NCBI RefSeq assembly: GCF_905171765.1
Contig: NC_053395.1
Span: 188,111,577 to 188,175,576, forward strand
Source: Bufo bufo
Taxonomy: Eukaryota; Chordata; Amphibia; Anura; Bufonidae
Length of the DNA stretch: 64,000 bases
Direction of reading: 5' to 3'
Each line of letters starts with the position of its first letter. Within the stretch, counting starts at the first letter, position 1. Below, in pieces: positions 22,617-34,832 of the stretch. A program made the position numbers and the translations under genes. The notes beneath the pieces were generated by a model. That model was not told the origin of the DNA and made no database searches. It saw nothing but the letters and a program-made list of their open reading frames with translations.

Positions 22617-23067
22617 AGGCTCCATTCACACATCCGCAAATAGGTCCGCATCCATTCCGCAATTTTGCGGAACGGTTGCGGACCCATTCATTCTCTATGG
22701 GGACAGAAAAGATGCGGACAGCGCACAGTGTGCTCTCCGCATCCACATTTCCGTGCCGCGTCCCTGAACTTCCGGGCCGCAGCTCCGCAAAAAAATAGAA
22801 CATGTCCTATTCTTGTCCGCAATTGCGGACAAGAATAGGAAGTTCTATGGGGGGTGCCGGCCGAGTGTATTGCGGATCCGCATCCGTTGCTCTGTTCCGT
22901 GGTCCGCAAAAAAAATATAACCTGTCCTATTCTTGTCCGCGCTTTGCGGACGAGAATAGGCAGCTATAGTAAAGGCTGTCTGTGCCGTTCCACAAATTGC
23001 AGAACGCACACGGACGCCATCCGTGTTTTGCGGATCCGCGATTTACGGTCGTGTGCATGAGGCCTTA
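22617..23067. mobile_element. hAT-like MITE(s), TCCATTCACAC family
   Basis: Left end TAGGCTCCATTCACACATCC, right end GGTCGTGTGCATGAGGCCTT. The two ends belong to two related MITE subfamilies, and the hairpin TTGTCCGCAATTGCGGACAA sits between them, so this may be two fused or nested elements. Confidence 0.65.
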
Positions 23068-23661
23068 TTGGCACATTTGGTTCCGCCCTTGCCCTTCCGC
23101 AGTGTTTCATCTACTCATTCACTTGCAGCCTCTTGTAAAACCACCGATACGAAAAAATCTTTCACTTGCTCATATCATCCGGGAGGCAATATTAGTCACA
23201 ACGGATCAAGCAAAGAACAGAACTCTGCATCTCCATGTATATTCATGCTGCACATCATATAAATGTATGTAGAAATGCAGACAAGCAAATTATGGAAAAT
23301 GCTAATGTCCTGGATGACTAACGCAAGTCGCACGCAGTTATGAGTCACTGGACGGGAGGCTAATTGCGCCCACGTCAGCTATGGGTTTCCTAATGCCGCA
23401 TTTACACGTCAGTGTTCGGTCAGTGATTTCCATCAGTAATTTTGAGCCAAAACCAGGTGCGGCTCTAAACACAGAAGAGGTGCAGATCTTTCCCTTATAC
23501 CTTATGTCTGTGAGACAACAATTATATTTTATTTTCAATTTAACAAGGTATAACAGGTACAACAGAACATATAAGCAATGTACATATGTATTACAGGTTA
23601 TATGGATTGCTCCAATCCTGGTTTTGACTTACAAATCACTGATGGAAATCACTGACCAAAA

Positions 23662-24018
23662 GGCCTCATGCACACGGCCGTTGTTTGGGACAAGAATAGG
23701 ACATGTTATCTTTTTTTAGCGGGCCGCGGAACGGAGCCGCGGACAGCACACGGAGTGCTGTCCGCATCTTTTGCGGCCCCATTAAATTAATTTTAATGGG
23801 GCCGCAAAAGATGCGAACAGCACTCCGTGTGCTGTCCGCGGCTCCGTTCCGCGGCCCGCTAAAAAAAGATAACATGTCCTATTCTTGTCCGTGCTTTGCG
23901 GACAAGAATAGGCATTTATATTGCCGGCGCCCGTTCCGTTCCGCACAGGCGCCTTCCGTTTTTCGCGGATGCGTGGTTTGCGGACCGCAAAAAACGTCAC
24001 GGTCGTGTGCATGAGGCC
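23662..24018. mobile_element. hAT-like MITE with ~190-bp near-perfect palindrome
   Basis: Begins AGGCCTCATGCACACGGCCG and ends with its complement. Within it, about 23686-23890 is an almost exact palindrome centred near 23787 (CCATTAAATTAATTTTAATGG). Antisense frames at 23666-23875 and 23703-24014 are the same palindrome read from each side. Confidence 0.85.
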
Positions 24019-24451
24019 AAACACTGACGTGTGAATGAAGCTTTACAGTGGCTGTTAGTGGCCTCCTGCCCTATTAAAGGCCAAATTCTGAATCAGCTGC
24101 ATCATTTCTGTTTGGAAGTGAAACTCTGCCACCTTCTGGACAAAAGGAGAACTGCAGCTATGTTACATTCCTTTGACATTTTTTCAAGATAATAAAAGTA
24201 TTAGAATTTTCATTGCAATTGTATGAGATTATATTCAAAAACTTTCAATGTAATGCACTGATATGAACGATGATGCAAAATCCGTATAAAATTAGAAAGG
24301 TGGAAAATTTGTGCAAGTAGAAAAACTGGCATAAGCTAGTAGTGAATATGTTTGCATCTCACCCCAGCAGCATGGAAATGAAACCTTCACTTTCAGATGA
24401 CATTACTATACAGATGATATTGGCTATACTGGTGTTATAAAACATGAAAAA
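24019..24451. other. Intron sequence, nothing recognised
   Basis: AT-rich spacer with no clear repeat structure or exon. Confidence 0.4.
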
Positions 24452-24455
24452 TTAA

Positions 24456-25305
24456 AGGGGTTATCCCATAAGTAACGCAAAAAAATGAAAATCAGACACC
24501 ATATGGTACATGACAATCTCTTTCTAACAAACCTAGAACCAGCTCTGTACCTCACATGGATCCAGAGATCTCCACATTCATTGCTCCATTTGCTTTGCTA
24601 GATTTAGAGTGGGGGGGGGGGTGCACATTGTCTGGGGCAATGTCGGACTGGGGTGCCTAGGGCCCACCAATAAAATGTATTTTGGGGGCCCACCGCACGG
24701 ATACATTGAAATATTACCTGCTCACACAGCAGCAAGATGCTACCAGATGACTGAATATGGGGGTCCCTGCAGCAACTTCGAGAGGGTAGGTCCTGGGGAG
24801 AAGAGGACACTGGTAGCTTTCCTTTATACCTAGAAGTCATCTCAGCTCTGATCGTGTCTATAATAATGAACTGGGGAGATTCTTTAATAATCTATCAAGT
24901 TTTATATGAACATTGGCTGGTGGAGGTGCTGTACATTGAATATATGTATGCGGTGCAGTAAGTCTACTGTGTTATGTGCCACTTTTGCAGGGGGTGGAAG
25001 ACTAGGGGCCCACCTTGCTCAGGGGCCCACCAGGGGATTCACCTGTAGCCCTGTGGTCAGGGGCGCGTCCTTTGTGCTGCAGCTGGTGGCAGTTGAAGGA
25101 TGGAACTGAGAATATATGTCAACCTCAGTGAGCAGGACAGAGAATTTAAAAAAAGAGCAAACAGCAGGTGGCGCTATACAGATAGATTTCAGTGAACAGC
25201 TCACTGACTATACTACATTTTTAATTACATGCAATTACAATAGTATTCAGATCCAGGTGCTGGTTTGAAAAATGTAGAATATTTCTCATGGGGCAACAGC
25301 AAATA
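24456..25305. mobile_element. T2-like MITE split by another insertion
   Basis: TTAA at 24452-24455 then AGGGGTTATCCCATAAG. The outer parts (24456-24608 and about 25030-25305) match the 'GGATCCAGAGATC' family. Between them lies an unrelated insertion with a G run (24611-24621) and repeated GGGCCCACC words, boundaries unclear. Confidence 0.6.
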
Positions 25306-26300
25306 GAAGATATTAATTCTAAAATGAAACACCCACCCAGTATTCAAGATCTCTGTTTGCTGTTATTGAATTGGAATCTTTATCGCTCACTACCACCTGC
25401 CAAAATTGAAGGGGGGGGGGGTTTCTTTTTTCTTTGTCTTCTTTTTGATTTTAAGGTATATTTCAATAAAGGTTAGTTTTATTCATAGCGTCCCTTCAGT
25501 GAATGGTATTGATAGTGGGAGACAATTACGTTTTTGTTTACTCAGGGAAATCAGCTGACTACCACCAGTGGATAAGTATCTGTCCTGGTCATGGAAGATC
25601 ACAGAGATGCGTGGGACAGTACCAGATATGATAACTGTATAATAACTGTAGGGAAATTACGTGTCCATCACTTGACTAGATTGTTATCCACTGGAAGTGG
25701 ATGACGAAGGTTCCTATTGGCTGACTGCAAGCACAGATCTCGAAACAGAGCATATTGGAAAACTGTATAACTTTTCATTACACAATACATGGCCTTTATC
25801 TGGTAAAAAAAAGTGAACACGCTCCTCCTATACATAACCATTAACTTTGTTGTCCTTAAGCATTCGACTGGCAAGAGATATACAGATCCCCATAATATGT
25901 TAAAATTGGTAAAATAGTTTTATTTGCACTAAATCCATAAATCTCCGGCCGGACAGGTTCACCCATTCCCAATGAATGGACCGTGACCTATTGCTGATGG
26001 CAGCCCCGTGGTTTCTGGTAAAGGCGTCCGTGAGGCTTGGGCTCTGCTGACCTGGAGGTGAACACAGCGTGAACAATCCTGAGAGCAATGATGAAGTAAT
26101 GACAATGAGATGCTGTGGCTTCAGCAGCGCCAGGCGACCACAGATGGCTGCAGGGCACACACCAAGTCTTCTACACATGGCTGCACTCTTCATGCATTTG
26201 CATCGTAAGGAAACATATGAAGACACAACACATGCCGGCTAAGTCTGTGGAGTGACTTGTGCCGCAATTTTGGTTTCTTCCAATCAATTTCAATAATCTT
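25306..26300. other. Intron sequence, no gene recognised
   Basis: Holds a poly-G run near 25410 and mostly unique sequence. The open frames seen (25668-25874, 25900-26226) have no recognisable domain. Confidence 0.4.
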
Positions 26301-26305
26301 AAGAA

Positions 26306-26756
26306 AGGCCCCTTTCACACGAGCGAGTATTCCGCGCGGGTGAAATGCGTGATGCGAACGCACGGAATCCGGACCTATTCATTTCAATGGGTCTGTGTAC
26401 ATGAGCGTTGGTTTTCATGCATCACTTGTGCGTTGCGTGAAAATCACAGCGTGTTCTATATTCTGCTTTTTTCCCGCATCGCTGGCCCCATAGAAGTGAA
26501 CGGGGTTGCGTGCAAATCGCATCCGCAAGCAAGTGCGGATGCGATGCGTATTTCACGGATGGTCGCTAAGAGATGCTGTTTGTAAACCTTCCGTTTTTTC
26601 TCATGCACGTGAAAAACGCATCAAAACTCATTGCACCTACGCAATAAAAACTGAACGCGGTCGCATACAAAACTGAATGACCTTGCTTGCAAAATCGCGC
26701 ATTTTTCACTGATTGCATCCGGACCTAATCCGCTCACGCTCGTCTGCAAGGGGCCT
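26306..26756. mobile_element. hAT-like MITE, CCCCTTTCACACGAGCG family
   Basis: Begins AGGCCCCTTTCACACGAGCG; the right end reads CGTCTGCAAGGGGCCT, the degraded complement. Interior carries ATTCATTTCAATGGGTC. No target duplication could be confirmed. Confidence 0.65.
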
Positions 26757-26880
26757 AAATGAAACACTTCAGAACTAAAGAGCTTCGTATATATGTCTTC
26801 ATTTATTTAAATGTAAGATGACTTCAGACCCAAGGTGTCCACAGTGTGACTTAGAAGCCTCATGCATCTCATGGACTATA

Positions 26881-27898
26881 AGGCCCCTTTCACACGGGCG
26901 TTGCGGGAAAATGTGCAGGTGCGTTGCGGGAACACCCGCGATTTTTCCGCGCGAGTGCAAAACATTGTAATGCGTTTTGCACTCGCGTGAGAAAAATCGC
27001 GCATGTTTGGTACCCAAACCCGAACTTCTTCACAGAAGTTCGGGCTTGGGATCGGTGTTCTGTAGATTGTATTATTTTCCCTTATAACATGGTTATAAGG
27101 GAAAATAATAGCATTCTGAATACAGAATGCATAGTAAAACATCGCTGGAGGGGTTAAAAAAATAATAATAATAATTTAACTCACCTTAGTCCACTTGATC
27201 GCGTAGCCGGCATTTCTTCTGTCTCCTTTGTTGAATAGGACCTGTGGTGAGCATTAAATACAGGAACAGGACCTTTGATGACGTCACTCCGGTCATCAAA
27301 TGGTACGTCACATGATCTTTTACCATGGTGATTCACCATGGTAAAAGATCATGTGACGTACCATGTAATGACCGAAGTGACATCATCAAAGGTCCTGTTC
27401 CTGTATTTAATGCTCACCACAGGTCCTATTCAACAAAGGAGACAGAAGAGATGCCGGCTACGCGATCAAGTGGACTAAGGTGAGTTAAATTATTATTATT
27501 TTTTTTTAACCCCTCCAGCGCTATTGTACTATGCATTCTGTATTCAGAATGCTATTATTTTCCCTTATAACCATGTTATAAGGGAAAATAATAATGATCG
27601 GGTCTCCATCCCAATCGTCTTCTAGCAACCGTGCGTGAAAATCGCACCGCATCCGCACTTGCTTGCGGATGCTTGCGATTTTCACGCAACTCCATTATTT
27701 CTATGGGGCCTGCGTTATGTGAAAAACGCACAAAGAGGAGCATGCTGCGATTTTCACGCAACGCACAAGTGATGCGTGAAAATCACCGCTCATGTGAACA
27801 GCCCCATAGAAATGAATGGGTCGGTATTCAGTGCGGGTGCAATGCGTTCACCTCCCGCATCGCATCCGCGCGGAATACTCTCTCGTGTGAAAGGGGCC
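26881..27898. mobile_element. 1-kb hAT-like MITE with ~550-bp hairpin core
   Basis: Starts AGGCCCCTTTCACACGGGCG and ends CGTGTGAAAGGGGCCT. The core at about 27045-27600 is a near-perfect inverted repeat centred near 27328 (TTTTACCATGGTGATTCACC). Smaller hairpins (TTATAACATGGTTATAA) sit within each arm. A related core lies at 62600-62826. The core may be a separate palindromic element inserted into a MITE. Confidence 0.8.
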
Positions 27899-27977
27899 TA
27901 AGGGTATGGCCACACAGTCAGGCTTGGAAGCCAAAACCAGGGATATAATTCAGAAGAGAAGTAGTATCTGTCCTTAA

Positions 27978-28290
27978 AGGGGTTTTCCATGACTTTGATA
28001 CAGATGGCCAGAAGGGGCTGCAGTGCTCCGGTGAGTGCTGCGGCCGCCTCATTACAGCTAACCAAGTACAGCGCTTGGTATTGCAGCTCAGGACCCTTTC
28101 ACTTGAATGGGACTGAGCGGTGTCTAGGTCATGTGACCTGTAAACTTGATGTCATTGGCCTAGGAAGAGCTCTGAGGCCTCCTCCAACAACTGATTGGCA
28201 ACGATGCAAGGAGTCGGATCCCCACCAATCAGATATTGATGACCTATCCTGAGGACAGGCCATCAATATAAAAATCCCAGAAAACCCCAT
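27978..28290. mobile_element. T2-like MITE (TATCCTGAGGA family)
   Basis: TTAA at 27974-27977 and 28291-28294; ends AGGGGTTTTCC and, inverted, ATGGGGTTTTC. It shares GACCTATCCTGAGGACAGGC with relatives at 30570, 53388 and 60440. Confidence 0.75.
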
Positions 28291-28644
28291 TTAATACTTT
28301 CCTTTTATGATCCACTCCTGATTGTGGCTTCCAAAACTGCATCAGGAAGCCTGACCGCGAGGCCGTGTCTTAAGTGGCCCCTTTCAACCCCTGATAGAAG
28401 CGAGGTTATTTGCTGCTGCAATCTGCAGCTTTTCCCCTCTCCCGCCAGGTCTAAAAAAGTGGGCAGGGAAAGGGGACGGTCCGGCGTAGAAAATGGTCTA
28501 AATTTAAGCCAGCAAGAAAGCTCTGACTTACATTTAGACTGGCGCTGGATGCGCTGAAGTTATGTAGAGCCCGATGCCTCTGCAGATGTAGGGATTATTA
28601 AGACCGGTGTCCAAAACGCCAGTCTTCATAACTGACCCCCTAAG

Positions 28645-29127
28645 CTTCTAAATCAGACATCATATAGTACAAAGCTGGAACCGGCCCTGTACCTCACATG
28701 GATCCAGAGATCTCCCCATTCATTGTTACAATTGCTCTGCTAGATTCCCTTTAAACTGACAGCTCAGGGAGCGTGTGCTTCCCTTAGGGGCGTGTCCTTT
28801 CTACTGCAGCTGTCTCCCTTTCACCGCTCAGGGGATGTGTCCTTTATCAGGACTTCTGCTGCAGCTCTCTCTCCCTGTAACTATTACTGCTTTTCACAGT
28901 AGAAACGGCTGGTGGCAACTGAAGGATGGAAATGAGCGTGTGCGACCTCCTCGGTAGGTGGATGTGCACATTACTATGCAGATTAACAAGAGGGCGCCAT
29001 TATAGTGAAGTAAAGGCAATCATTTCACAATTATGGAGCATTTTTGTAACAGAAAGTAAATTTCAAAAGCAATTAATTTTTCAGGCTGAATTATATTAAA
29101 ATAATATTTAATGGTGGCACAACCCCT
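28645..29127. mobile_element. T2-like MITE ('GGATCCAGAGATC' family), left end lost
   Basis: Contains CTCACATGGATCCAGAGATC and ends GGCACAACCCCT next to TTAA at 29128-29131. The left end merges into other repeat sequence near 28645. Confidence 0.65.
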
Positions 29128-29724
29128 TTAAACAAGCCCCATAAAAGAACCTTTACTTTATATAAATATTACATTTCTTATCTTCTGCTGATTCCTTCAG
29201 CCTATATTATAGTCTAGAGCTGAATTTACAATTTTGCTGATTGCTGCTGGCATCCGTTGTAGCTATCTTGGCACATATGCCCATCAAAGTTGAGCTCAGT
29301 TCAGGTGCACTACATCCTTAAAGGGGTTGTCCAGCCTAGGAGATGACAACCACAATAGATGGAACTGATGAAATGCCCACAGCTTTGCCGTTCCCATGCT
29401 GCCCCACCAAACCAGACATTACTTTGTTCTATGACCGCTGCAGCCAATTACTGGCCTCAGTGGTTACATGTGCTAGAAGAGCATGTCACTGGTCCTAGGC
29501 TGGACAAACCCTTTAATACATACCTTTTTCTGCATAGGAATACTATACAGTAAAGGCTATGATGTATGCAAATAACGATAGCACCATCGGTAAAGACACT
29601 GAGCCAGCAGGTACTACGTCAGGATGTTAGCTCAGAAACCTGCAGAATTCTGACTGCAGCTCTGGACAGGACTGGACATATACTGCTATATCTATGTGTG
29701 AAGTAGGGTAGAAGGTCGTCCTAC
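29128..29724 (-). other. Intron next to the kinase exon, nothing else recognised
   Basis: Intron sequence just downstream (in gene direction) of the 29725-29880 exon. The donor GT is at 29723-29724. A small TTAAAGGGGTTGTCCAG word near 29319 suggests a degraded T2-like MITE. Confidence 0.4.
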
Positions 29725-29880
29725 CTTGTTCTAGCAATAGATCCAGACTGCTGCTGAGTGTAGACGAGATCGGCCAGCTGTCTCTGGAAGGCCATTTCTT
29801 TACCATGGGCCTGCTTGATGAATGGATGCTCCAGCAGATGTATGACCGACGGCCTCTTTTCGAAATCCTTAATCAGACAC
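29725..29880 (-). CDS. MYO3B: Class III myosin exon, C-terminal end of the kinase domain (MYO3B-like)
   Basis: This 156-bp exon encodes the last base of a CAG codon, 51 residues beginning CLIKDFEKRPSVIHLLEHPF and ending SGSIART, and two bases (AG) of a split codon. CLIKDFEKRPS is kinase subdomain XI with its conserved arginine; the following HLLEHPFI is typical of the Ste20-like kinase of class III myosins. The acceptor ends TTCTAG and the donor is AAG|GTAGGA. The split codon is completed by the exon at 4322-4418. In the protein this kinase is reported to autophosphorylate and modulate the attached motor. The preceding kinase exons (glycine loop, HRD, DFG, APE) were searched for by eye up to 64000 and not found. 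Confidence 0.92.
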
Positions 29881-30565
29881 CTAGAACCACACATTAGGAA
29901 GATTATACAAGCATCTTCAGGTTCCTGATAACCTCCCCGGCTTTACTGCAAGGGTAACCTAAGCGATGATATCGGAGAGAAAGCCGGTCATCACACCAAA
30001 CCCCATAGACTGAAGCAAGGAGCCGGTCACAGAATGCATTCATCTAGATTTGGGGCTGTTAATTTGACTGTAGAAGTTGGATATTATTGTCATTTCACGA
30101 ATCGACTTAATCGACTTAGGAGCCTTTAGGGACATTTACTAAGCATGCTGAACCAGACTTCTGGATGAAGTGCAAGCTTTGTGTGTCTTGGACACTTTTT
30201 GCGCCTCACTGGACAGTTTTAAAATGTGTCTAGAAAAGGGTGTGTGGCCAAGAAGAGTCTTAAGGAGGTATTCCGATGTGTGGGTCCCTCCTCTATCCCG
30301 AGAATCAGGTTCTCCAACCCATGTCTTGTGGTTGGCTCTTTCCATTCACTTTCTTGCAGGTTCTGAAGATAGCCAAACAAGCGAGCTCAGAAATTCCATA
30401 GAAGTGAATGGAGAGACCCACGCTGCTGCGGGCAACTTTCAGTACACAGAAGCCGCAAGAGGTGGGAAGGGGGTCTCCCAATCTTTAGACAGGTGTGAGT
30501 CCCAGTGATGTGGCTATGCCATAAATGTCTAGATGGAAATCAGCCTTTAAAAGGCACCATATATA
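29881..30565 (-). other. Intron upstream of the kinase exon, nothing recognised
   Basis: Unique and mildly repetitive sequence. Open frames at 30139-30345 and 30170-30508 overlap antisense and show no domain. Confidence 0.4.
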
Positions 30566-30569
30566 TTAA

Positions 30570-30809
30570 AGGGTTTCTGGGATTTATATTGATGACCTCA
30601 GGGTAGGTAATCCATATGAGATCGGCAGGGGTCCAACACTGTATGAGGAAGCAGCTTACCAAGCACAGTGCCATCCACTGGATAGTGGCTGTGCTTGGTA
30701 TTACAGCTCAGCCCCATTCACTTGGAGTGCCACAGCCTCCTCATACAGCTGACCCCCACCGATCAGATATCAATGACCTATCCTGAGGATAGGCCATCAA
30801 AAAAAAACC
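30570..30809. mobile_element. T2-like MITE (TATCCTGAGGA family)
   Basis: TTAA at 30566-30569 and 30810-30813. Inner block GACCTATCCTGAGGATAGGC matches relatives at 27978, 53388 and 60440. Confidence 0.7.
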
Positions 30810-30812
30810 TTA

Positions 30813-31002
30813 AGGGTCCATTTACACTTCCGCAATGTTTTTCCGGATGCGTCCCGGATTCTGCGGACCCATTCATTTTCAATGGGGCTGGAACGGATGC
30901 TATGTGCTGTCCGCACTTCCGGATCCGCAATTCTGTTCCCAAAAAAAAATAGAACATGTCCTATTCTTATGTCCACAACTGCGGACAGTGTGAATGGACC
31001 CT
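30813..31002. mobile_element. Short hAT-like MITE, TCCATTTACAC family
   Basis: Left AGGGTCCATTTACACTTCCG, right end the complement (GTGTGAATGGACCCT). It abuts the T2-like MITE just before it. Confidence 0.65.
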
Positions 31003-31690
31003 TATAGACATACACCATCATTTTGTTGCAAAATATTGGTCTAAGCCTAAGGTAATCCAACCAAGAGGTGGCATAAAGAAGTGAGAAATGTCTAAGTAGC
31101 AAAATATACCAAAATGATCACACAGTGTGCGCCGCTATAAAGCATTTGATAAAAGAATATCAGCTTGGGGGTTAGCCTCTGAAAACCCCGCCATTTCTGG
31201 AACCGATAGGCCCCAGGTCCCTGACCTTTGTGCTCGTCGCACTCGTGTAGCCACTCTACATGGAAAATAATGCGAATGTTATAAACATAGCTGACTGTTT
31301 CCAGCACTGCCATTTCTTTCTATGGACGGTGCCTGTGTATGACATACTGGTTCAGCACTGGACAGCTCCCATATACCAGACCAGAATTACACCGATTACA
31401 TAGGACTGATGAAGGCCACATACAATAGTAGATGGTACAATTCCCTCTCACAGTTACACACTTTGTACAGATCATTAAATGAACAGATCCCAGCACATCT
31501 GTCCGAATCACAGCTCAAGTACTTGGTGTCCATAGGCGTGAAGGTAATTCCGCTAATTGGACCACGGTTAGAAGGTCAGAGTAATATTCACTTTCACAGA
31601 CAAATGCCAATGGACTTCTGTGCCAGCAGATGACTATTCATGAACAAAGCTAAAACTCTGATCAGAATGATATTTAATGGGAAAATGACT
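31003..31690. other. Unique sequence, no supported gene
   Basis: A minus-strand frame at 31092-31313 is open for 73 codons, but it matches no part of MYO3B known to me and has no good acceptor. Left unannotated as coding. Confidence 0.35.
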
Positions 31691-33316
31691 TTAACCACCT
31701 CAGCCCCCAGTGCTTAAACACCCTGAAAGACCAGGCCACTTTTTACACTTCTGACCTACACTACTTTCACCGTTTATTGCTCGGTCATGCAACTTACCAC
31801 CCAAATGAATTTTACCTCCTTTTCTTCTCACTAATAGAGCTTTCATTTGGTGGTATTTCATTGCTGCTGACATTTTTACTTTTTTTGTTATTAATCGAAA
31901 TTTAACGATTTTTTTTGCAAAAAAATGACATTTTTCACTTTCAGTTGTAAAATTTTGCAAAAAAAACGACATCCATATAGAAATTTTGCTCTAAATTTAT
32001 AGTTCTACATGTCTTTGATAAAAAAAAAATGTTTGGGTAGAAAAAAAATGGTTTGGGTAAAAGTTATAGCGTTTACAAACTATGGTACAAAAATGTGAAT
32101 TTCCGCTTTTTGAAGCAGCTCTGACTTTCTGAGCACCTGTCATGTTTCCTGAGGTTCTACAATGGCCAGACAGTACAAACACCCCACAAATGACCCCATT
32201 TCGGAAAGTACACACCCTAAGGTATTCGCTGATGGGCATAGTGAGTTCATAGAACTTTTTATTTTTTGTCACAAGTTAGCGGAAAATGATGATTTTTTTT
32301 TTTTTTTTTTTTTTCTTACAAAGTCTCATATTCCACTAACTTGTGACAAAAAATAAAAAATTCTAGGAACTCGCCATGCCCCTCACGGAATACCTTTGGG
32401 TCTCTTCTTTCCAAAATGGGGTCACTTGTGGGGTAGTTATACTGCCCTGGCATTCTAGGGGCCCAAATGTGTGGTAAGGAGTTTGAAATCAAATTCTGAA
32501 AAAAATGACCTGTCAAATCCGAAAGGTGCTCTTTGGAATATGGGCCCCTTTGCCCACCTAGGCTGCAAAAAAGTGTCACACATCTGGTATCTCCGTACTC
32601 AGGAGAAGGTGGGGAATGTGTTTTGGGGTGTCATTTTACATATACCCTTGCTGGGTGAGAGAAATATCTTGGCAAAAGACAACTTTTCCCATTTTTTTAT
32701 ACAAAGTTGGCATTTGACCAAGATATTTATCTCACCCAGCATGGGTATATAAAAAATGACACCCCAAAACACATTCCCCACCTTCTCCTGAGTACGGAGA
32801 TACCAGATGTGTGACACTTTTTTGCAGCCTAGGTGGGCAAAGGGGCCCATATTCCAAAGAGCACCTTTCGGATTTGACAGGTCATTTTTTTCAGAATTTG
32901 ATTTCAAACTCCTTACCACACATTTGGGCCCCTAGAATGCCAGGGCAGTATAACTACCCCACAAGTGACCCCATTTTGGAAAGAAGAGACCCAAAGGTAT
33001 TCCGTGAGGGGCATGGCGAGTTCCTAGAATTTTTTATTTTTTGTCACAAGTTAGTGGAAAATGATGATTTTTTTTTTTTTTTTTTTTTTCATACAAAGTC
33101 TCATATTCCACTAACTTGTGACAAAAAATAAAAACTTCCATGAACTCACTATGCCCATCAGCGAATACCTTGGGGTCTCTTCTTTCCAAAATGGGGTCAC
33201 TTGTGGGGTAGTTATACTGCCCTGGCATTCTAGGGGCCCAAATGTGTGGTAAGGAGTTTGAAATCAAATTCTGTAAAAAATGACGAGTGAAATCCGAAAG
33301 GTGCTCTTTGGAATGT

Positions 33317-34832
33317 GGGCCCCTTTGCCCACCTAGGCTGCAAAAAAGTGTCACACATCTGGTATCCCCGTACTCAGGAGAAGTTGAGGAATGTGTTTTG
33401 GGGTGTCTTTTTACATATACCCATGCTGGGTGAGATAAATATCTTGGTCAAATGCCAACTTTGTATAAAAAAATGGGAAAAGTTGTCTTTTGCCAAGATA
33501 TTTCTCTCACCCAGCATGGGTATATGTAAAATGACACCCCAAAACACATTCCCCAACTTCTCCCGATTACGGAGATACCAGATGTGTGACACTTTTTTGC
33601 AGCCTAGGTGGGCAAAGGGGCCCATATTCCAAAGAGCACCTTTCGGATTTCACTCGTCATTTTTTACAGAATTTGATTTCAAACTCCTTACCACACATTT
33701 GGGCCCCTAGAATGCCAGGGCAGTATAACTACCCCACAAGTGACCCCATTTTGGAAAGAAGAGACCCCAAGGTATTCGCTGATGGGCATAGTGAGTTCAT
33801 GAAAATTTTTATTTTTTGTCACAAGTTAGTGGAATATGAGACTTTGTATGAAAAAAAAAAAAAAAAAAAAAATCATCATTTTCCACTAACTTGTGACAAA
33901 AAATAAAAAATTCTAGGAACTTGCCATGCCCCTCACGGAATACCTTGGGGTGTCTTCTTTCCAAAATGGGGTCACTTGTGGGGTAGTTATACTGCCCTGG
34001 CATTTTCCAGGGGCCCTAATGTGTGGTAAGTAGGTAAATGACCTGTGAAATCCTAAAGGTACTCTTTGGAATATGGGCCCCTTTGCCCACCTAGGCTGCA
34101 AAAAAGTGTCACACATCTGGTATCCCCGTACTCAGGAGAAGTTGAGGAATGTGTTTTGGGGTGTCTTTTTACATATACCCATGCTGGGTGAGATAAATAT
34201 CTTGGTCAAATGCCAACTTTGTATAAAAAAATGGGAAAAGTTGTCTTTTGCCAAGATATTTCTCTCACCCAGCATGGGTATATGTAAAATGACACCCCAA
34301 AACACATTCCCCAACTTCTCCCGATTACGGAGATACCAGATGTGTGACACTTTTTTGCAGCCTAGGTGGGCAAAGGGGCCCATATTCCAAAGAGCACCTT
34401 TCGGATTTCACTCGTCATTTTTTACAGAATTTGATTTCAAACTCCTTACCACACATTTGGGCCCCTAGAATGCCAGGGCAGTATAACTACCCCACAAGTG
34501 ACCCCATTTTGGAAAGAAGAGACCCCAAGGTATTCGCTGATGGGCATAGTGAGTTCATGAAAATTTTTATTTTTTGTCACAAGTTAGTGGAATATGAGAC
34601 TTTGTATGAAAAAAAAAAAAAAAAAAAAATCATCATTTTCCACTAACTTGTGACAAAAAATAAAAAATTCTAGGAACTTGCCATGCCCCTCACGGAATAC
34701 CTTGGGGTGTCTTCTTTCCAAAATGGGGTCACTTGTGGGGTAGTTATACTGCCCTGGCATTTTCCAGGGGCCCTAATGTGTGGTAAGTAGGTAAATGACC
34801 TGTGAAATCCTAAAGGTACTCTTTGGAATATG
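33317..34832. repeat. Nearly identical 758-bp tandem duplication
   Basis: 33317-34074 and 34075-34832 are almost the same base for base; the only clear difference I could find is one adenine in a poly-A run (22 versus 21, near 33851 and 34609). Each copy is itself an inverted arrangement of the element's palindromic modules. Confidence 0.9.

Noticed and set aside
31092..31313. Possible exon on the minus strand
   Set aside because: The frame looks protein-like but does not match the expected kinase exons of MYO3B and has only weak splice sites.
32471..34468. Repeated identical open frames of 83-131 codons on both strands
   Set aside because: They are translations of inverted and duplicated modules of the 6.1-kb TTAA element; the same peptides appear in sense and antisense pairs, have no start context and match no protein family.
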